DNA of 57,763 nt from Dendronalium phyllosphericum CENA369 (GCF_016056275.1 NZ_JAECZA010000015.1:1-57763); one strand, 5' to 3'; shown: positions 17,425 to 26,818, counted from the stretch's first letter. Numbers and translations are program-made. Notes: generated by a model from the sequence alone, not told the origin.

Positions 17425-18225
17425 CTTTGGTTCAAAGATAATTTAACTAGTTTGCAAGCGCGACGCTACTCGGAATTACTACATGTCTTGGTATCGCGTA
17501 ATCTTAAAGTGCGCTATCGAGGTTCGTTCTTAGGGGTTTATTGGTCGCTATTGAACCCAATGATTATGACGGGATTGTACTCTGCAATTTTTGGGACGAC
17601 GTTTGCGTCATATTATGGTAACTCAATACTCAACTATGTTTTGGCATCATTTACAGCGTTAGTAGTAATCAATTTTTTCTCAGCGTCTACGTCTCAGGCT
17701 TTGAGTAGTGTGGTGTCAAATGGGCCTTTGTTAAACAAGATCCAGCTCCCTGTAAGTATTTTTCCAGTATCAATGGTTGCTGCAAATGTATTTCAGTTTG
17801 CTGTTGGAGTGTTTCCTTTAATAGCGATAATGACTTTGGTCAACTCTAGAAGTCTAGTGAATGTGCTAGCGCTGTTTTTTCCAACTTTGGCCTTGGTTTT
17901 AGTTTCCATTGGAGTTGGATTTCTAGTAAGCACTTTATATGTGTTTTTCAGAGATTTACCTTACTTCTATGAATTAGTTGTATTTGTCTTGTGGATTACT
18001 AGTCCTGTCTTTTATCCAGCAGCTATTGTTCCAACACAAGTCAAACCTATATTAAGATTGAATCCTTTATCGCCAATCATTGAAAGCCTTCGTCAGATAT
18101 CCTTATCAGGTGCTTTACCAGATTTGAGTTTAATTTTAGGTGCATTACTCAGTGGTATTATTATTTTCTCGCTTGGTTGGGTTTTTTTTCAGTTGTGGCG
18201 ACATCAATTTATGGATTTGCTATAA
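17419..18225 (+). CDS. ABC transporter permease for polysaccharide export (Wzm-like)
   Basis: About 268 residues, six membrane helices. The N-terminal amphipathic part ELLHVLVSRNLKVRYRGSFL and GVYWSLLNPMIM are diagnostic of the ABC-2 polysaccharide/polyol-phosphate exporter permeases (Wzm, TagG, KpsM). The start is uncertain: ATG at 17419 or 17422, both without a good ribosome site; a TTG at 17395 is less likely. It abuts the ATPase gene with no gap. The pair would export a lipid-linked polymer across the inner membrane. Confidence 0.92.
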   Translation: MMLWFKDNLTSLQARRYSELLHVLVSRNLKVRYRGSFLGVYWSLLNPMIMTGLYSAIFGTTFASYYGNSILNYVLASFTALVVINFFSASTSQALSSVVSNGPLLNKIQLPVSIFPVSMVAANVFQFAVGVFPLIAIMTLVNSRSLVNVLALFFPTLALVLVSIGVGFLVSTLYVFFRDLPYFYELVVFVLWITSPVFYPAAIVPTQVKPILRLNPLSPIIESLRQISLSGALPDLSLILGALLSGIIIFSLGWVFFQLWRHQFMDLL

Positions 18226-18975
18226 ATGGAAGTAATTCGTCTAGATAAAGTTTCTCTTTGGCGGCGAACACAAGAAGAGTTTTCTTATGACCTCAAGAAA
18301 ACTTTTTTATCGATTTTGGAAGGTAAATATCGTAAACCAGTTAAAAAATTAATATTAGATAATATTGATTTAATTGTAAATTCTGGCGAAAAGATAGGAA
18401 TTATTGGAGCAAATGGTTCAGGAAAATCAACTGTACTAAAAGTCATTTGTGGTATTCTTAAACCAACTAATGGTTTGGTGCGAGTTAGCGGAAAAATTGC
18501 ACCCTTGATTGAGTTAGGAGCAGGTTTCGATCCAGAAATTTCCGTTGTCGATAATATTATGCTTTATGGTGTACTACTGGGTTTTTCTAGAATAGAAATG
18601 ACAAAGAGAGTTAATTCAATTTTAGAATTTGCAGAGTTAGAAGATTATGCACTTATGCCAGTCAAAGCTTTGTCTTCAGGTATGGTAGCACGTTTGGGAT
18701 TTGCGATCGCAACAGATATTCAGCCAGATATTCTAGTTTTAGATGAGGTCTTATCAGTAGGTGATGAAAGTTTTAAAAATAAGAGCCGACAGCGAATAGA
18801 AAAATTTTGGAATCAAAATACTACAATTTTAGTTGTGTCTCATGATTTGAACTTTATAGAACAAACTTGTAATCAAGCTATATGGTTAGATAAAGGGAAA
18901 ATTAAATGTACTGGTGGTGCAGATGAAGTTGTAAAATTTTATTTAAAAACGGTAAATGCACCTAAAAATTTTTAA
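18226..18975 (+). CDS. ABC transporter ATPase for polysaccharide export (Wzt-like)
   Basis: 249 residues. Walker A is GANGSGKST (about residues 61-69), the signature is LSSGM, Walker B is ILVLDEVLSVGD and the switch histidine is in VVSHD. The first 40 residues include the extra N-terminal strand typical of polysaccharide exporters. It ends soon after the nucleotide-binding domain, so it lacks the C-terminal carbohydrate-binding domain of O9a-type Wzt. That points to a system of the capsule/TagH kind, where chain-end recognition is not built into the ATPase. It follows the permease immediately (zero spacing). Confidence 0.93.
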   Translation: MEVIRLDKVSLWRRTQEEFSYDLKKTFLSILEGKYRKPVKKLILDNIDLIVNSGEKIGIIGANGSGKSTVLKVICGILKPTNGLVRVSGKIAPLIELGAGFDPEISVVDNIMLYGVLLGFSRIEMTKRVNSILEFAELEDYALMPVKALSSGMVARLGFAIATDIQPDILVLDEVLSVGDESFKNKSRQRIEKFWNQNTTILVVSHDLNFIEQTCNQAIWLDKGKIKCTGGADEVVKFYLKTVNAPKNF

Positions 18976-19018
18976 GACACTAACTTGCGGCAAATTGGTT
19001 ATTAGTTAACTTTATCTA

Positions 19019-19090
19019 AATAAACAATTTATTAATGTTTATTATCTAAAATACTAATTAGATAGATTTAAATTTATCTAATTAGTATTT
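19019..19090. terminator. Two successive AT-rich hairpins between the exporter and methyltransferase genes
   Basis: The first is AATAAACA/TGTTTATT (19019-19043). The second has perfect 16-base arms AAATACTAATTAGATA/TATCTAATTAGTATTT (19049-19064 and 19075-19090) that extend inward by three more pairs. They could stop or attenuate transcription from the exporter genes. No long T-run follows on the plus strand, so a protein-binding or element-end role is also possible. Confidence 0.5.
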
Positions 19091-19107
19091 ACGAGTATAA
19101 AAAATAG

Positions 19108-19136
19108 TATAATCTCCTAAAAAAGGGGAAAGTATC
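19108..19136 (+). promoter_or_regulatory. -10 box and ribosome site ahead of the methyltransferase gene
   Basis: A consensus TATAAT at 19108-19113 directly after the paired hairpins, then AAAAAAGGGGAAAG with a Shine-Dalgarno-like GGGGAA about 8 bases before the ATG at 19137. This leaves a very short leader, so the TATAAT may be fortuitous in AT-rich DNA. Confidence 0.35.
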
Positions 19137-20615
19137 ATGACTATTTCCAGAATTAAACTACAAGATAATTTAACAAGAAGTGATTATTTTACAAATCTCA
19201 TTGAAATGGCCTATTCTGTTCCAGAAGGAGATGCTTTACTAAAATTAATAAAAACAGAAAATATATTTGGCTGGGGTACTGACAAAGAGTGTTTACTTCA
19301 ATATGCTCTTGGTCGGTGGGGAGCTCAAGTAGGAACTGTAGTAGAAATTGGTAGTTTTAAGGGACGTTCAACTGTATGTTTTGCTAGAGGTGTCAAAGAT
19401 GGAAACCGTGAAGGTGTTGTTGCGATTGACCCACATACCGGAGCTCCTCCTTGGTTTCCTGCAATTCCCCCCTCATTTACATTGAAGGAATTTGAAAATA
19501 ACTTAAATACAGCTAATGTTAGCACCAAGGTTACTAGTTTTATAACCGATAGTTTTCAAGCAGCACGAATTTGGCCTGCATTACCTATACGAGTACTTTT
19601 TTTGGATGGAGACCATTCTTTTGAAGGTCTTCTAGCAGATTATGAGCAATGGATTGAAAAACTAGTAGTTGGTGGTATCTTACTGATTGATGATGTTGAC
19701 GATCCTATCCACCTTCCAGGTATTATACGTTTTGTTGAGTCAGTTATCACCCATGAGGCTTTTTCTGATATCACAATCATTGATGGTATACTTGCAGCTA
19801 TTAAAAAAGATCTTGGAGTAATAGGACACTTGAATCATCTCCAAGAATGTTTAAAAAATGAATCAAATTATACTGCTTTATGGAATCAGCGTGCGGAGCG
19901 TGAAATAGCATTGCATAATTTCTATACTAATAAATCTATACTAACTAAACCTTCAATCAATCATAGTAATGACAAGCTAATTGATTCGGACAATCAGACA
20001 AAATTTTTATCCACTTCAGAGTGTGAATTAATTCGTAACTTTTATATTTATAATCGCAGTCTTGCTCTTACAGCATTAACAATTGCACAAAACACTAGTC
20101 AAAGTAGAGCTATTTTTACAGATTCTATAAGATTCGTTGACAATGGACAATTTAAAGAAATCAACCTCTCTGAAAGCGATTGGATAAGTCAAATTGAACA
20201 GGCTGCTCAATCTTGGCAATCTCTGCCAATTCGGCTTCTTTATCTAGATTTACCTGATTATTATGCTTTGGATAAAATATTAGAAATATGGAAAACTAAA
20301 TTAGCAAAATATGCAGTTGTATTACTGCATAAAAATTCTGAATTTGACATACCAAAAATTATTTATGAACTACAGTTGTCTCCGTTTCAAGGTATGGGTT
20401 ATGAAGATAATATTTATTGGACAATTTGTATGGAGTCTAGTGGAGATAAAATGCTTGAAATTCAAAGTGAAAATATTAAATTAAAAAATGAAATTATAAA
20501 AATTAATCAAGAAACTGACGAATTAAAAAATGAAATCTTAGCTATGGAATCATCTAAATTTTGGAAAATTAGACAGAAATGGATTAAAATCAAGAGCATT
20601 TTTGTTGTTAATTAG
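19137..20615 (+). CDS. Class I SAM-dependent methyltransferase with a degenerate second copy and coiled coil
   Basis: 492 residues. Residues about 50-215 are a Methyltransf_24-type domain: VEIGSFKGRST (69-79) binds SAM, AIDPHTG and RVLFLDGDHSFEGLLADYEQ follow. Residues about 290-435 look like a second, worn copy: WQSLPIRLLYLDLPDYYALD parallels WPALPIRVLFLDGDHSFEG, but the glycine-rich SAM motif is missing. A coiled coil covers about 440-475, and the tail ESSKFWKIRQKWIKIKS is of a type often seen at the ends of cyanobacterial polysaccharide enzymes. It likely methylates a sugar or chain terminus. Confidence 0.85.
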   Translation: MTISRIKLQDNLTRSDYFTNLIEMAYSVPEGDALLKLIKTENIFGWGTDKECLLQYALGRWGAQVGTVVEIGSFKGRSTVCFARGVKDGNREGVVAIDPHTGAPPWFPAIPPSFTLKEFENNLNTANVSTKVTSFITDSFQAARIWPALPIRVLFLDGDHSFEGLLADYEQWIEKLVVGGILLIDDVDDPIHLPGIIRFVESVITHEAFSDITIIDGILAAIKKDLGVIGHLNHLQECLKNESNYTALWNQRAEREIALHNFYTNKSILTKPSINHSNDKLIDSDNQTKFLSTSECELIRNFYIYNRSLALTALTIAQNTSQSRAIFTDSIRFVDNGQFKEINLSESDWISQIEQAAQSWQSLPIRLLYLDLPDYYALDKILEIWKTKLAKYAVVLLHKNSEFDIPKIIYELQLSPFQGMGYEDNIYWTICMESSGDKMLEIQSENIKLKNEIIKINQETDELKNEILAMESSKFWKIRQKWIKIKSIFVVN

Positions 20616-20685
20616 ACTTTTTGTTAAATTTTGAAAACTACTAAAACTAAATAGAATATTTACTATAGCCTAGGTTGCTAAAAAA

Positions 20686-21831
20686 ATGAATACAAACATC
20701 AAGAATGCCAAAGCTCTGGTTTTTAGTTTATTACCTCTTAAAAAAACAGGAGGAGGTGAAAATTATACTTTAAACTGTGCTATTTCTATATCTGCTTCAG
20801 GAATAGAATGCGATTTAATATCACCATGTGAAAGAGAATTTGTATCTGACCGTTCAACAGGAAGATTTTATAGAGCATTTAATATGAGGACATTAATTGG
20901 TGGTGATATATCTTATGAAAAACAAGAAAGCTTTCGGGGAATTTTAGCTCAAATTCCTGACTATGATGTTATATGTATTCATCAGTATTTAGCTGGTATC
21001 TCAGTTTATGATTTATTAATGCTAACTCATAGCGAACAGAAAATTATTTTTACTAATCTTGGTTTTGAAGAAAATGGAATTGATTTTTGGATCAGATATA
21101 ATAACCTTCCAAATCATTTCTTTATAGAAATTTCTAAATATTCTGCTGATAGATTTAAAAAAGTTGCTAAGAATATTAGCTATGTTTATGCAGGTGCTTG
21201 GAAGAAGCAATTAGAAAAAATATCTGCAACAAAATTTGCTGAAAAAAATAAATTTGTTTCTGTAGGTAGAATTTTACCACATAAAGCTTATGAAATAGCA
21301 ATTGATGCTTTGAATAAAGAACAAACTTTAGTGCTGGTGGGGCCCTACGGAGAAAATGATCCTTATACAAAATATTTAAATACAAAATCAGCAGGTAAAA
21401 ATGTTTATTTATCTGGTGAAGTCCTCTCATCTGAAAGAGATAGCTTTATAGCTAGTTCTATTGCTTTAATTGCTAATTCTGCTTCAACAACATATCAAAA
21501 TCAAAAGTTTGAAAATAGCGAACTTTTGGGTTTAGTAATTATTGAAGCTTTATTAAATAATACTTTACCTATAACTTCCGATCAACCTGCCTTAAAAGAA
21601 GTTATGGATGTAATAGAATTAAAGGATTTTATTTACCCAGAAAGAGATTCAAAATATTTAAGAAAGAGATTAGACTTTGTACTTGGTTTAACCGAACAAG
21701 AGTACAGTAATTTAATAGCAAAAGCAAGAAAAAATGTAGAAAAGCAATTCCTATGGGATAATTACTGGTTGCGTGTAGAAGAGAAAATTACTCAAGTTTT
21801 AGAGTCAAAAAAGGTTAGTAGCAAAGTATGA
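20686..21831 (+). CDS. Glycosyltransferase family 4 (GT-B fold)
   Basis: 381 residues. The C-terminal half has the GT4 pattern: FVSVGRILPHKAYEIAIDAL, TLVLVGPYGENDP, and the EX7E-like region ELLGLVIIEALLNNTLPITS. The N-terminal half is less conserved (KKTGGGENYTLNCAISISAS is the acceptor-side glycine loop). It would use a nucleotide sugar to extend the polymer in the cytosol. The stop overlaps the ATG of the next glycosyltransferase (ATGA), so the two are co-translated. A/T-rich codon use. Confidence 0.87.
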   Translation: MNTNIKNAKALVFSLLPLKKTGGGENYTLNCAISISASGIECDLISPCEREFVSDRSTGRFYRAFNMRTLIGGDISYEKQESFRGILAQIPDYDVICIHQYLAGISVYDLLMLTHSEQKIIFTNLGFEENGIDFWIRYNNLPNHFFIEISKYSADRFKKVAKNISYVYAGAWKKQLEKISATKFAEKNKFVSVGRILPHKAYEIAIDALNKEQTLVLVGPYGENDPYTKYLNTKSAGKNVYLSGEVLSSERDSFIASSIALIANSASTTYQNQKFENSELLGLVIIEALLNNTLPITSDQPALKEVMDVIELKDFIYPERDSKYLRKRLDFVLGLTEQEYSNLIAKARKNVEKQFLWDNYWLRVEEKITQVLESKKVSSKV

Positions 21832-23291
21832 AAATTTTATTTATATCAAATATATTTCCTCCTCATGTTAGAGGTGGATATGAACTAGGCTGCCTAGAAT
21901 TAGCGGAAAAATATCAAGATTTAGGGCATTCCGTTATTGTTGCAACTTCAGAGAATACTGCCCAGCTATGCAGATATCCTGAACCTAAGCACATAGATGT
22001 TAGAAGAATATTTAATCCAGTTAGATATTATGAAGATTTATATGACTATCACTTGCAAAATAACTCGATATACTTTTATGATAAAGTGATGGCTTTTGGT
22101 GGATACATTGAATCTAATTGTATAGCATTAAAAAGAATAATAGAATTAGAAAAGCCTGATTTAGTGTGGATATTTAATCCATTAGGAATAGGCACTATTG
22201 GTATTTTCGATACAGTTATATCTTGTAAAACAAAGGCTGTAATTCATTTGATGGAACATATTGATGGAGTTGTACAAGACTATAGCAGACTAGTCAATTT
22301 GATAGGAAAATGGCAGTTTTTAAAAACAAAAATTACGGCTATTTCATGTTCTGAAAAAATATATGAATCAAATAGCTCGTTAGGAAAATATTATAACAAT
22401 GTAGTTATTTACAATTGGATTGATTTTAATAAATTTATCAAAAAAGATTATTCTAGCTATTCCTATGAAGACGATAAAATTACATATATTGAGAAAAAAG
22501 AAATATTAAGAAATAAGAAAATATTTAGAATAGTCTATTTTGGTCAGATAGCAGAAAAAAAAGGAATTTTCTTTCTTTATAAATTAGCTAAATTCATATC
22601 TAAATCCCCTTACAAAGATAAAATTACAATAGAACTATTTGGTAAGGGTGAAACAAAGTTAATGGATTCTCTCGAACAGCAAATTATTAAAGATAATTTA
22701 TCGGAAATATTTGTTTTAAAAGGATTTTTAAATAAAGAGTCTCTTTTAGAAAAAATATCTTATTACGATCTTGCTATATTCTTACTAAGTGACGATGAAC
22801 CATTTGGATATGCTTTGATTGAAGCAATGTTGAAAAGAGTTATAGTCATGGCTACTAGTAAAACTGGTAGTTGCGAACTTTTTCAAGATCAATATGACGC
22901 AATTTTTATTAAGGATAGGAAAGATATAAAAGAAATTTATGAAAAGATTATTTGGTGCTTGGAAAATTCCTTAAAATTAGAAATAATTAAGAGTAATGCG
23001 ATCGCAACAATAAAAGAAAAATGTGATTTAGATACTGTAACTGTACCTGCTTTAAATAAAACTATAGAAATGGTTCCTATAAACCAAGGTTACTCGTTTG
23101 AGCATGTTTTATCAGTGTGTGAAACTTTGAGATACCCTTATTTCGATTTAAATATAAATACTAATTTAAAAGGTGCAAGATACAAGTTTATAGATAAAAT
23201 AGTAACTTATTTGTATGGTTTACCTATATTTGGTAAATATTTACAAACCTTGGGAAATAAGCTTGTACAAACTTATAGGATAAATCGTTGA
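21828..23291 (+). CDS. Glycosyltransferase family 4 (GT-B fold)
   Basis: 487 residues. MKILFISNIFPPHVRGGYEL is the classical N-terminal start with the glycine-rich acceptor loop. The donor-side domain has RIVYFGQIAEKKGIFFLYKL, LKGFLNKESL and DDEPFGYALIEAMLKRVIVM, giving the EX7E element. About 80 residues beyond the usual end have no known fold. It overlaps the preceding gene by four bases. After it comes a 294-base gap, where the base composition returns toward the chromosomal average at gmd. Confidence 0.88.
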   Translation: MKILFISNIFPPHVRGGYELGCLELAEKYQDLGHSVIVATSENTAQLCRYPEPKHIDVRRIFNPVRYYEDLYDYHLQNNSIYFYDKVMAFGGYIESNCIALKRIIELEKPDLVWIFNPLGIGTIGIFDTVISCKTKAVIHLMEHIDGVVQDYSRLVNLIGKWQFLKTKITAISCSEKIYESNSSLGKYYNNVVIYNWIDFNKFIKKDYSSYSYEDDKITYIEKKEILRNKKIFRIVYFGQIAEKKGIFFLYKLAKFISKSPYKDKITIELFGKGETKLMDSLEQQIIKDNLSEIFVLKGFLNKESLLEKISYYDLAIFLLSDDEPFGYALIEAMLKRVIVMATSKTGSCELFQDQYDAIFIKDRKDIKEIYEKIIWCLENSLKLEIIKSNAIATIKEKCDLDTVTVPALNKTIEMVPINQGYSFEHVLSVCETLRYPYFDLNINTNLKGARYKFIDKIVTYLYGLPIFGKYLQTLGNKLVQTYRINR

Positions 23292-23585
23292 TAAATATTA
23301 TTTTGATTTAGAATTAATATAATTTAAAAAAACTAAACAATATATTTACTAATAGTAAGCAATCTACTAAAAAATAGTTAATATCAAAATTTTAGTAGAG
23401 AATTTAATTATTATGAAGCGTTACTTTAAATCAAGCGTATTAAGCAATACTCTAGGTAAAGTTAAATAGCGATCGCCTGTTGAGAATTTAGATAATTCAT
23501 TAATTATGCTGTAACTTGGTACTGCAAGATTTAATAAAATTGTAAAAAACTGTCCGAAGTATTTTTGAAGACCAACCATAATCAA

Positions 23586-24557
23586 ATGAGCAAAAAAGCA
23601 TTAATCACGGGATTAACTGGACAAGACGGTTCTTATCTTGCAGAACTCTTACTAGTCAAAGGCTACCAAGTATTTGGTCTAGTCCGTCGTTCCAGTACTA
23701 GCAACCTAGAACGTATTACCCATCTTTCAGGTGACATTCAAATTGTAGCAGGCGATCTTTTGGATCAATCTTCATTGATGGATGTGATTGCAGAATCACA
23801 ACCTGATGAAATCTATAACCTCGCTTCCCAAAGCTATGTTCCTCTATCCTGGACCCAACCAGCCCTGACCGCTGAATACACAGCTTTGGGTGTCTCTCGG
23901 CTTTTAGAATCTATCCGTCGCTGCAAACCAGATGCTAAATTTTACCAAGCGTCTAGTAGCGAAGTCTTTGGTCAACCAGACGAATCACCACAAACTGAAC
24001 GTACAGCCTTCCGTCCACGTAACCCCTACGGTGTTGCCAAAGCTTATGCTCACTGGATGAGTGTCAATTATCGGCAAAAATATAAACTTTACACCAGCTG
24101 CGGTATCACATATACTCATGAATCACCCCGACGTGGCATAGAGTTTGTATTTCGCAAAATCACACATGCAGCGGCTCAAATTAAACTTGGTTTGGCAAAC
24201 GAACTAAAATTAGGGAACCTAGAGGCGCGGCGTGATTGGTGTTATGCCAAAGATGCAGTTTACGCCATGTGGTTAATGTTACAGCAAGACCAACCTAACG
24301 ACTATATCATTGCTAGTGGTGAAACTCACTCCGTCAAAGAACTGGTTGAATGTGCTTTCAATTGTGTTAGTCTTAATTGGCAAGATTATGTCTCTGTTGA
24401 CCCTGCATTTTACCGACCTGATGAACCAGTACAGTTAGTTGGTTGCATTGATAAAATTAAAACTGATATTGGTTGGCAGCCTCAGCATTCCTTTGAGCAG
24501 ATGGTTGAGTTAATGGTTGATTATGACTTGAAAAAATTGAGCAATAGCGTAATCTAA
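23586..24557 (+). CDS. gmd: GDP-mannose 4,6-dehydratase
   Basis: 323 residues from ATG 23586 (a TTG seven codons upstream is less likely). It converts GDP-D-mannose to GDP-4-keto-6-deoxymannose, the precursor of GDP-fucose, GDP-rhamnose and related sugars. Motifs are TGLTGQDGSYLAE (8-20) for NADP, ASSSEVFGQ, the YGVAKAYAHW YxxxK pair and HESPRRG. The usual GxxxNHESPRRG reads GITYTHESPRRG here, with Thr for the common Asn. No GDP-6-deoxy-sugar reductase is visible in the window. Codon use is more GC-rich than the genes just upstream. Confidence 0.93.
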   Translation: MSKKALITGLTGQDGSYLAELLLVKGYQVFGLVRRSSTSNLERITHLSGDIQIVAGDLLDQSSLMDVIAESQPDEIYNLASQSYVPLSWTQPALTAEYTALGVSRLLESIRRCKPDAKFYQASSSEVFGQPDESPQTERTAFRPRNPYGVAKAYAHWMSVNYRQKYKLYTSCGITYTHESPRRGIEFVFRKITHAAAQIKLGLANELKLGNLEARRDWCYAKDAVYAMWLMLQQDQPNDYIIASGETHSVKELVECAFNCVSLNWQDYVSVDPAFYRPDEPVQLVGCIDKIKTDIGWQPQHSFEQMVELMVDYDLKKLSNSVI

Positions 24558-24565
24558 AAATTTTA

Positions 24566-25726
24566 ATGCTAAAAATTGTGGTTGATGCAACCCCGATAAC
24601 TCCAAAGCAAAGTGGAGTAGGCTTCTATACTATTAATTTAATACATTCACTCCAGGCGCTACAAGAGCAAAATGACTTTCAATTAGGGGTAGTTTATCAA
24701 CCACGTCTTAATAACTGGCTAGTTGGCGACTTAAGTTTTCCTGACTGTCTTGAACAGTATTCTCAAAGATACTTGCTTCCATTACCCGTGAGAATATCTG
24801 ATTTATTATTAGCAATCTCTTTTAAGCCTAGTTTATCTTACTTTGAAAAATATTTTGGTTTTCCAAATATATTACATGGGACAAATTACTCAGTTTATCC
24901 CTGCGAGCAAAGCTTAAAAGTGATGAATATATATGATTTAACTTTTATTAAATATCCTAACCACATAGACTCGGTTGTTAAAACTTATACAAGAAAAGTC
25001 AAGCGTTGTTTACAATGGACAGACTTAGTTTTAACAATTTCTGAAAACTCGAAAAAAGATATTATTGAGTATTTACAAGTAGACCCTGAAAAAATTTATG
25101 TGACTCCGTTAGCTAGCCGCTACTATCCCGATTACTTATCTGATGAAGATATTCAAACTTTAGAAACGCAAGTTAGTTATGATTTTTCTAAACCATATTT
25201 ACTCTTTGTTAGTACAATAGAGCCAAGGAAAAATATCAACAATATAATTACAGCATTTAATTTTTTAAAACAACATCATAAAATCAATCATCAATTAATA
25301 CTAATTGGTAAGAAAGGATGGAATTACGAACCAATCTTTGCAAGTATAGAAACTTCTCCTTGGAGAAATGAAATTCATCATTTAGACTACTTATCTAATG
25401 AATTAGTAGCATTGTTTTACTCAAAAGCCGATGTTTTTGTTTATCCATCTTATTATGAAGGATTTGGTTTGCCTATATTAGAAGCGATGACGCTAGGCGC
25501 ACCAGTCGTTGCTAGTGACACTTCTTCAATTCCAGAAGTTGCAGGAGATGCAGCTATACTAGTTGAGCCTAATGATAACATTCAATTAGCTGAAGCTATC
25601 TTGAAAATAATTAGTGATTCTCAATTGCGACAAGAATTAATTAGTAAGGGAAAAGAAAGGGCAAAGTTATTTTCCTGGGAAAAAACAGCAAAAGAAACAT
25701 TAAAGGCTTATAAAACCATTATTTAA
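24566..25726 (+). CDS. Glycosyltransferase family 4, mannosyltransferase-like
   Basis: 386 residues. KQSGVGFYTINLIHSL is the acceptor-side glycine loop, then TISENSKKDIIEYLQVDPEKI, FVSTIEPRKNINNIITAF and YEGFGLPILEAMTLGAPVVA with the EX7E motif. These features match the large WbnF/WbaZ-type group of GT4 enzymes. Only 8 bases separate it from gmd, supporting use of a GDP-sugar donor made by Gmd or its precursor GDP-mannose, though donor specificity is inferred from context. Confidence 0.9.
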   Translation: MLKIVVDATPITPKQSGVGFYTINLIHSLQALQEQNDFQLGVVYQPRLNNWLVGDLSFPDCLEQYSQRYLLPLPVRISDLLLAISFKPSLSYFEKYFGFPNILHGTNYSVYPCEQSLKVMNIYDLTFIKYPNHIDSVVKTYTRKVKRCLQWTDLVLTISENSKKDIIEYLQVDPEKIYVTPLASRYYPDYLSDEDIQTLETQVSYDFSKPYLLFVSTIEPRKNINNIITAFNFLKQHHKINHQLILIGKKGWNYEPIFASIETSPWRNEIHHLDYLSNELVALFYSKADVFVYPSYYEGFGLPILEAMTLGAPVVASDTSSIPEVAGDAAILVEPNDNIQLAEAILKIISDSQLRQELISKGKERAKLFSWEKTAKETLKAYKTII

Positions 25727-25741
25727 TGAAAATAGTAAATA

Positions 25742-26818
25742 ATGCCTGCTCTCAGTAAATTAATTATTAATTTGTCAATTGTTTTTTATCAACCAACAGG
25801 CATAAGTAACTATGCCCAAAATATTTTTACTTATTTAAATTTTCTCAAACCTACCTTATTAACTGCCCAAAGCTACCCCGAATTTAATTGCTATCCAGTC
25901 CCAGATAATCTTACTCCTGCTCAAGGTACAAAAGGACATTTTAATCGGCTTGTTTGGACGCAATTTCAACTGCCACAAATTTATCAAAAGTTACGATCGC
26001 ACCTCTTATTTTCCCCCCTACCAGAAGCACCCCTGTACGCCAACTGTCGTTTTGTCGTGATGTCACACGACTTAATACCGCTGCGCTTTCCCAAACGCTT
26101 TTCACCGTTGACACCCTACCACCGCTACTACATTCCCCAAGTTCTGAGACAAGCGCAACACATTATCTGTAATTCTCAAGCGACAGCTAACGACATTATC
26201 GACTTTTATCAAATTCCAGCCAGCAAAATTACCCCCATCCTCCTCGCTCACGATCGCACTCACTTTCGCTTTCTCAATCTACCTAAGGGTAACTACTTTC
26301 TTTATATCGGTCGCCAAGACCCTTACAAAAATCTCCAGCGAGCGATCGCCGCCTTTGCTGCACTACCAAACAGCGATTATGAACTGTGGTTAGCAGGCCC
26401 CAGCGATGCGCGTTATACTCCAGTTTTACAAAAGCAAGTTGAGGAACTGGGAATAACTAATCGAGTCAAATTTCTTAATTATGTATCTTACAGCGAATTG
26501 CCAAAGATAATTAATCGTGCGATCGCTCTTGTCTTCCCAAGTCTCTGGGAAGGCTTTGGATTTCCTGTCTTGGAAGCAATGGCTTGCGGTACACCAGTTA
26601 TTACCTCCAACCTTTCCTCTTTACCAGAAGTTACTGGCGACGTAGCCATTCTTATCGATCCCTACAACACAGCAGAAATTACAGCAGCGATGCAGATGAT
26701 TGCTGAGGATTTTGGATTGCGATCGCGCCTTTCTACCCAAGGTATTGCTAGGGCAAATCAATTTAGTTGGGAAAAAACAGGACAAGCTACAGCGGAAGTT
26801 TTATCACGTTATCTATAG
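25742..26818 (+). CDS. Glycosyltransferase family 4, mannosyltransferase-like
   Basis: 358 residues. The glycine loop is FYQPTGISNYAQNIFTYL, then VVMSHDLIPLRFPKRFSPL, HIICNSQATANDIIDFYQIP, YIGRQDPYKNLQRAIAAF and LWEGFGFPVLEAMACGTPVI. It is related in layout to the preceding gene and 15 bases behind it; both end with the same SWEKT-A motif (LFSWEKTAKET and QFSWEKTGQAT). They probably add successive sugars of the repeat unit. It is the last gene of the polysaccharide cluster. Confidence 0.9.
   Translation: MPALSKLIINLSIVFYQPTGISNYAQNIFTYLNFLKPTLLTAQSYPEFNCYPVPDNLTPAQGTKGHFNRLVWTQFQLPQIYQKLRSHLLFSPLPEAPLYANCRFVVMSHDLIPLRFPKRFSPLTPYHRYYIPQVLRQAQHIICNSQATANDIIDFYQIPASKITPILLAHDRTHFRFLNLPKGNYFLYIGRQDPYKNLQRAIAAFAALPNSDYELWLAGPSDARYTPVLQKQVEELGITNRVKFLNYVSYSELPKIINRAIALVFPSLWEGFGFPVLEAMACGTPVITSNLSSLPEVTGDVAILIDPYNTAEITAAMQMIAEDFGLRSRLSTQGIARANQFSWEKTGQATAEVLSRYL

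Noticed and set aside
23401-23469. A very short frame starting ATGAAGCGTTAC ahead of gmd
   Set aside because: Only about 18 codons, no ribosome site and no recognised peptide family.
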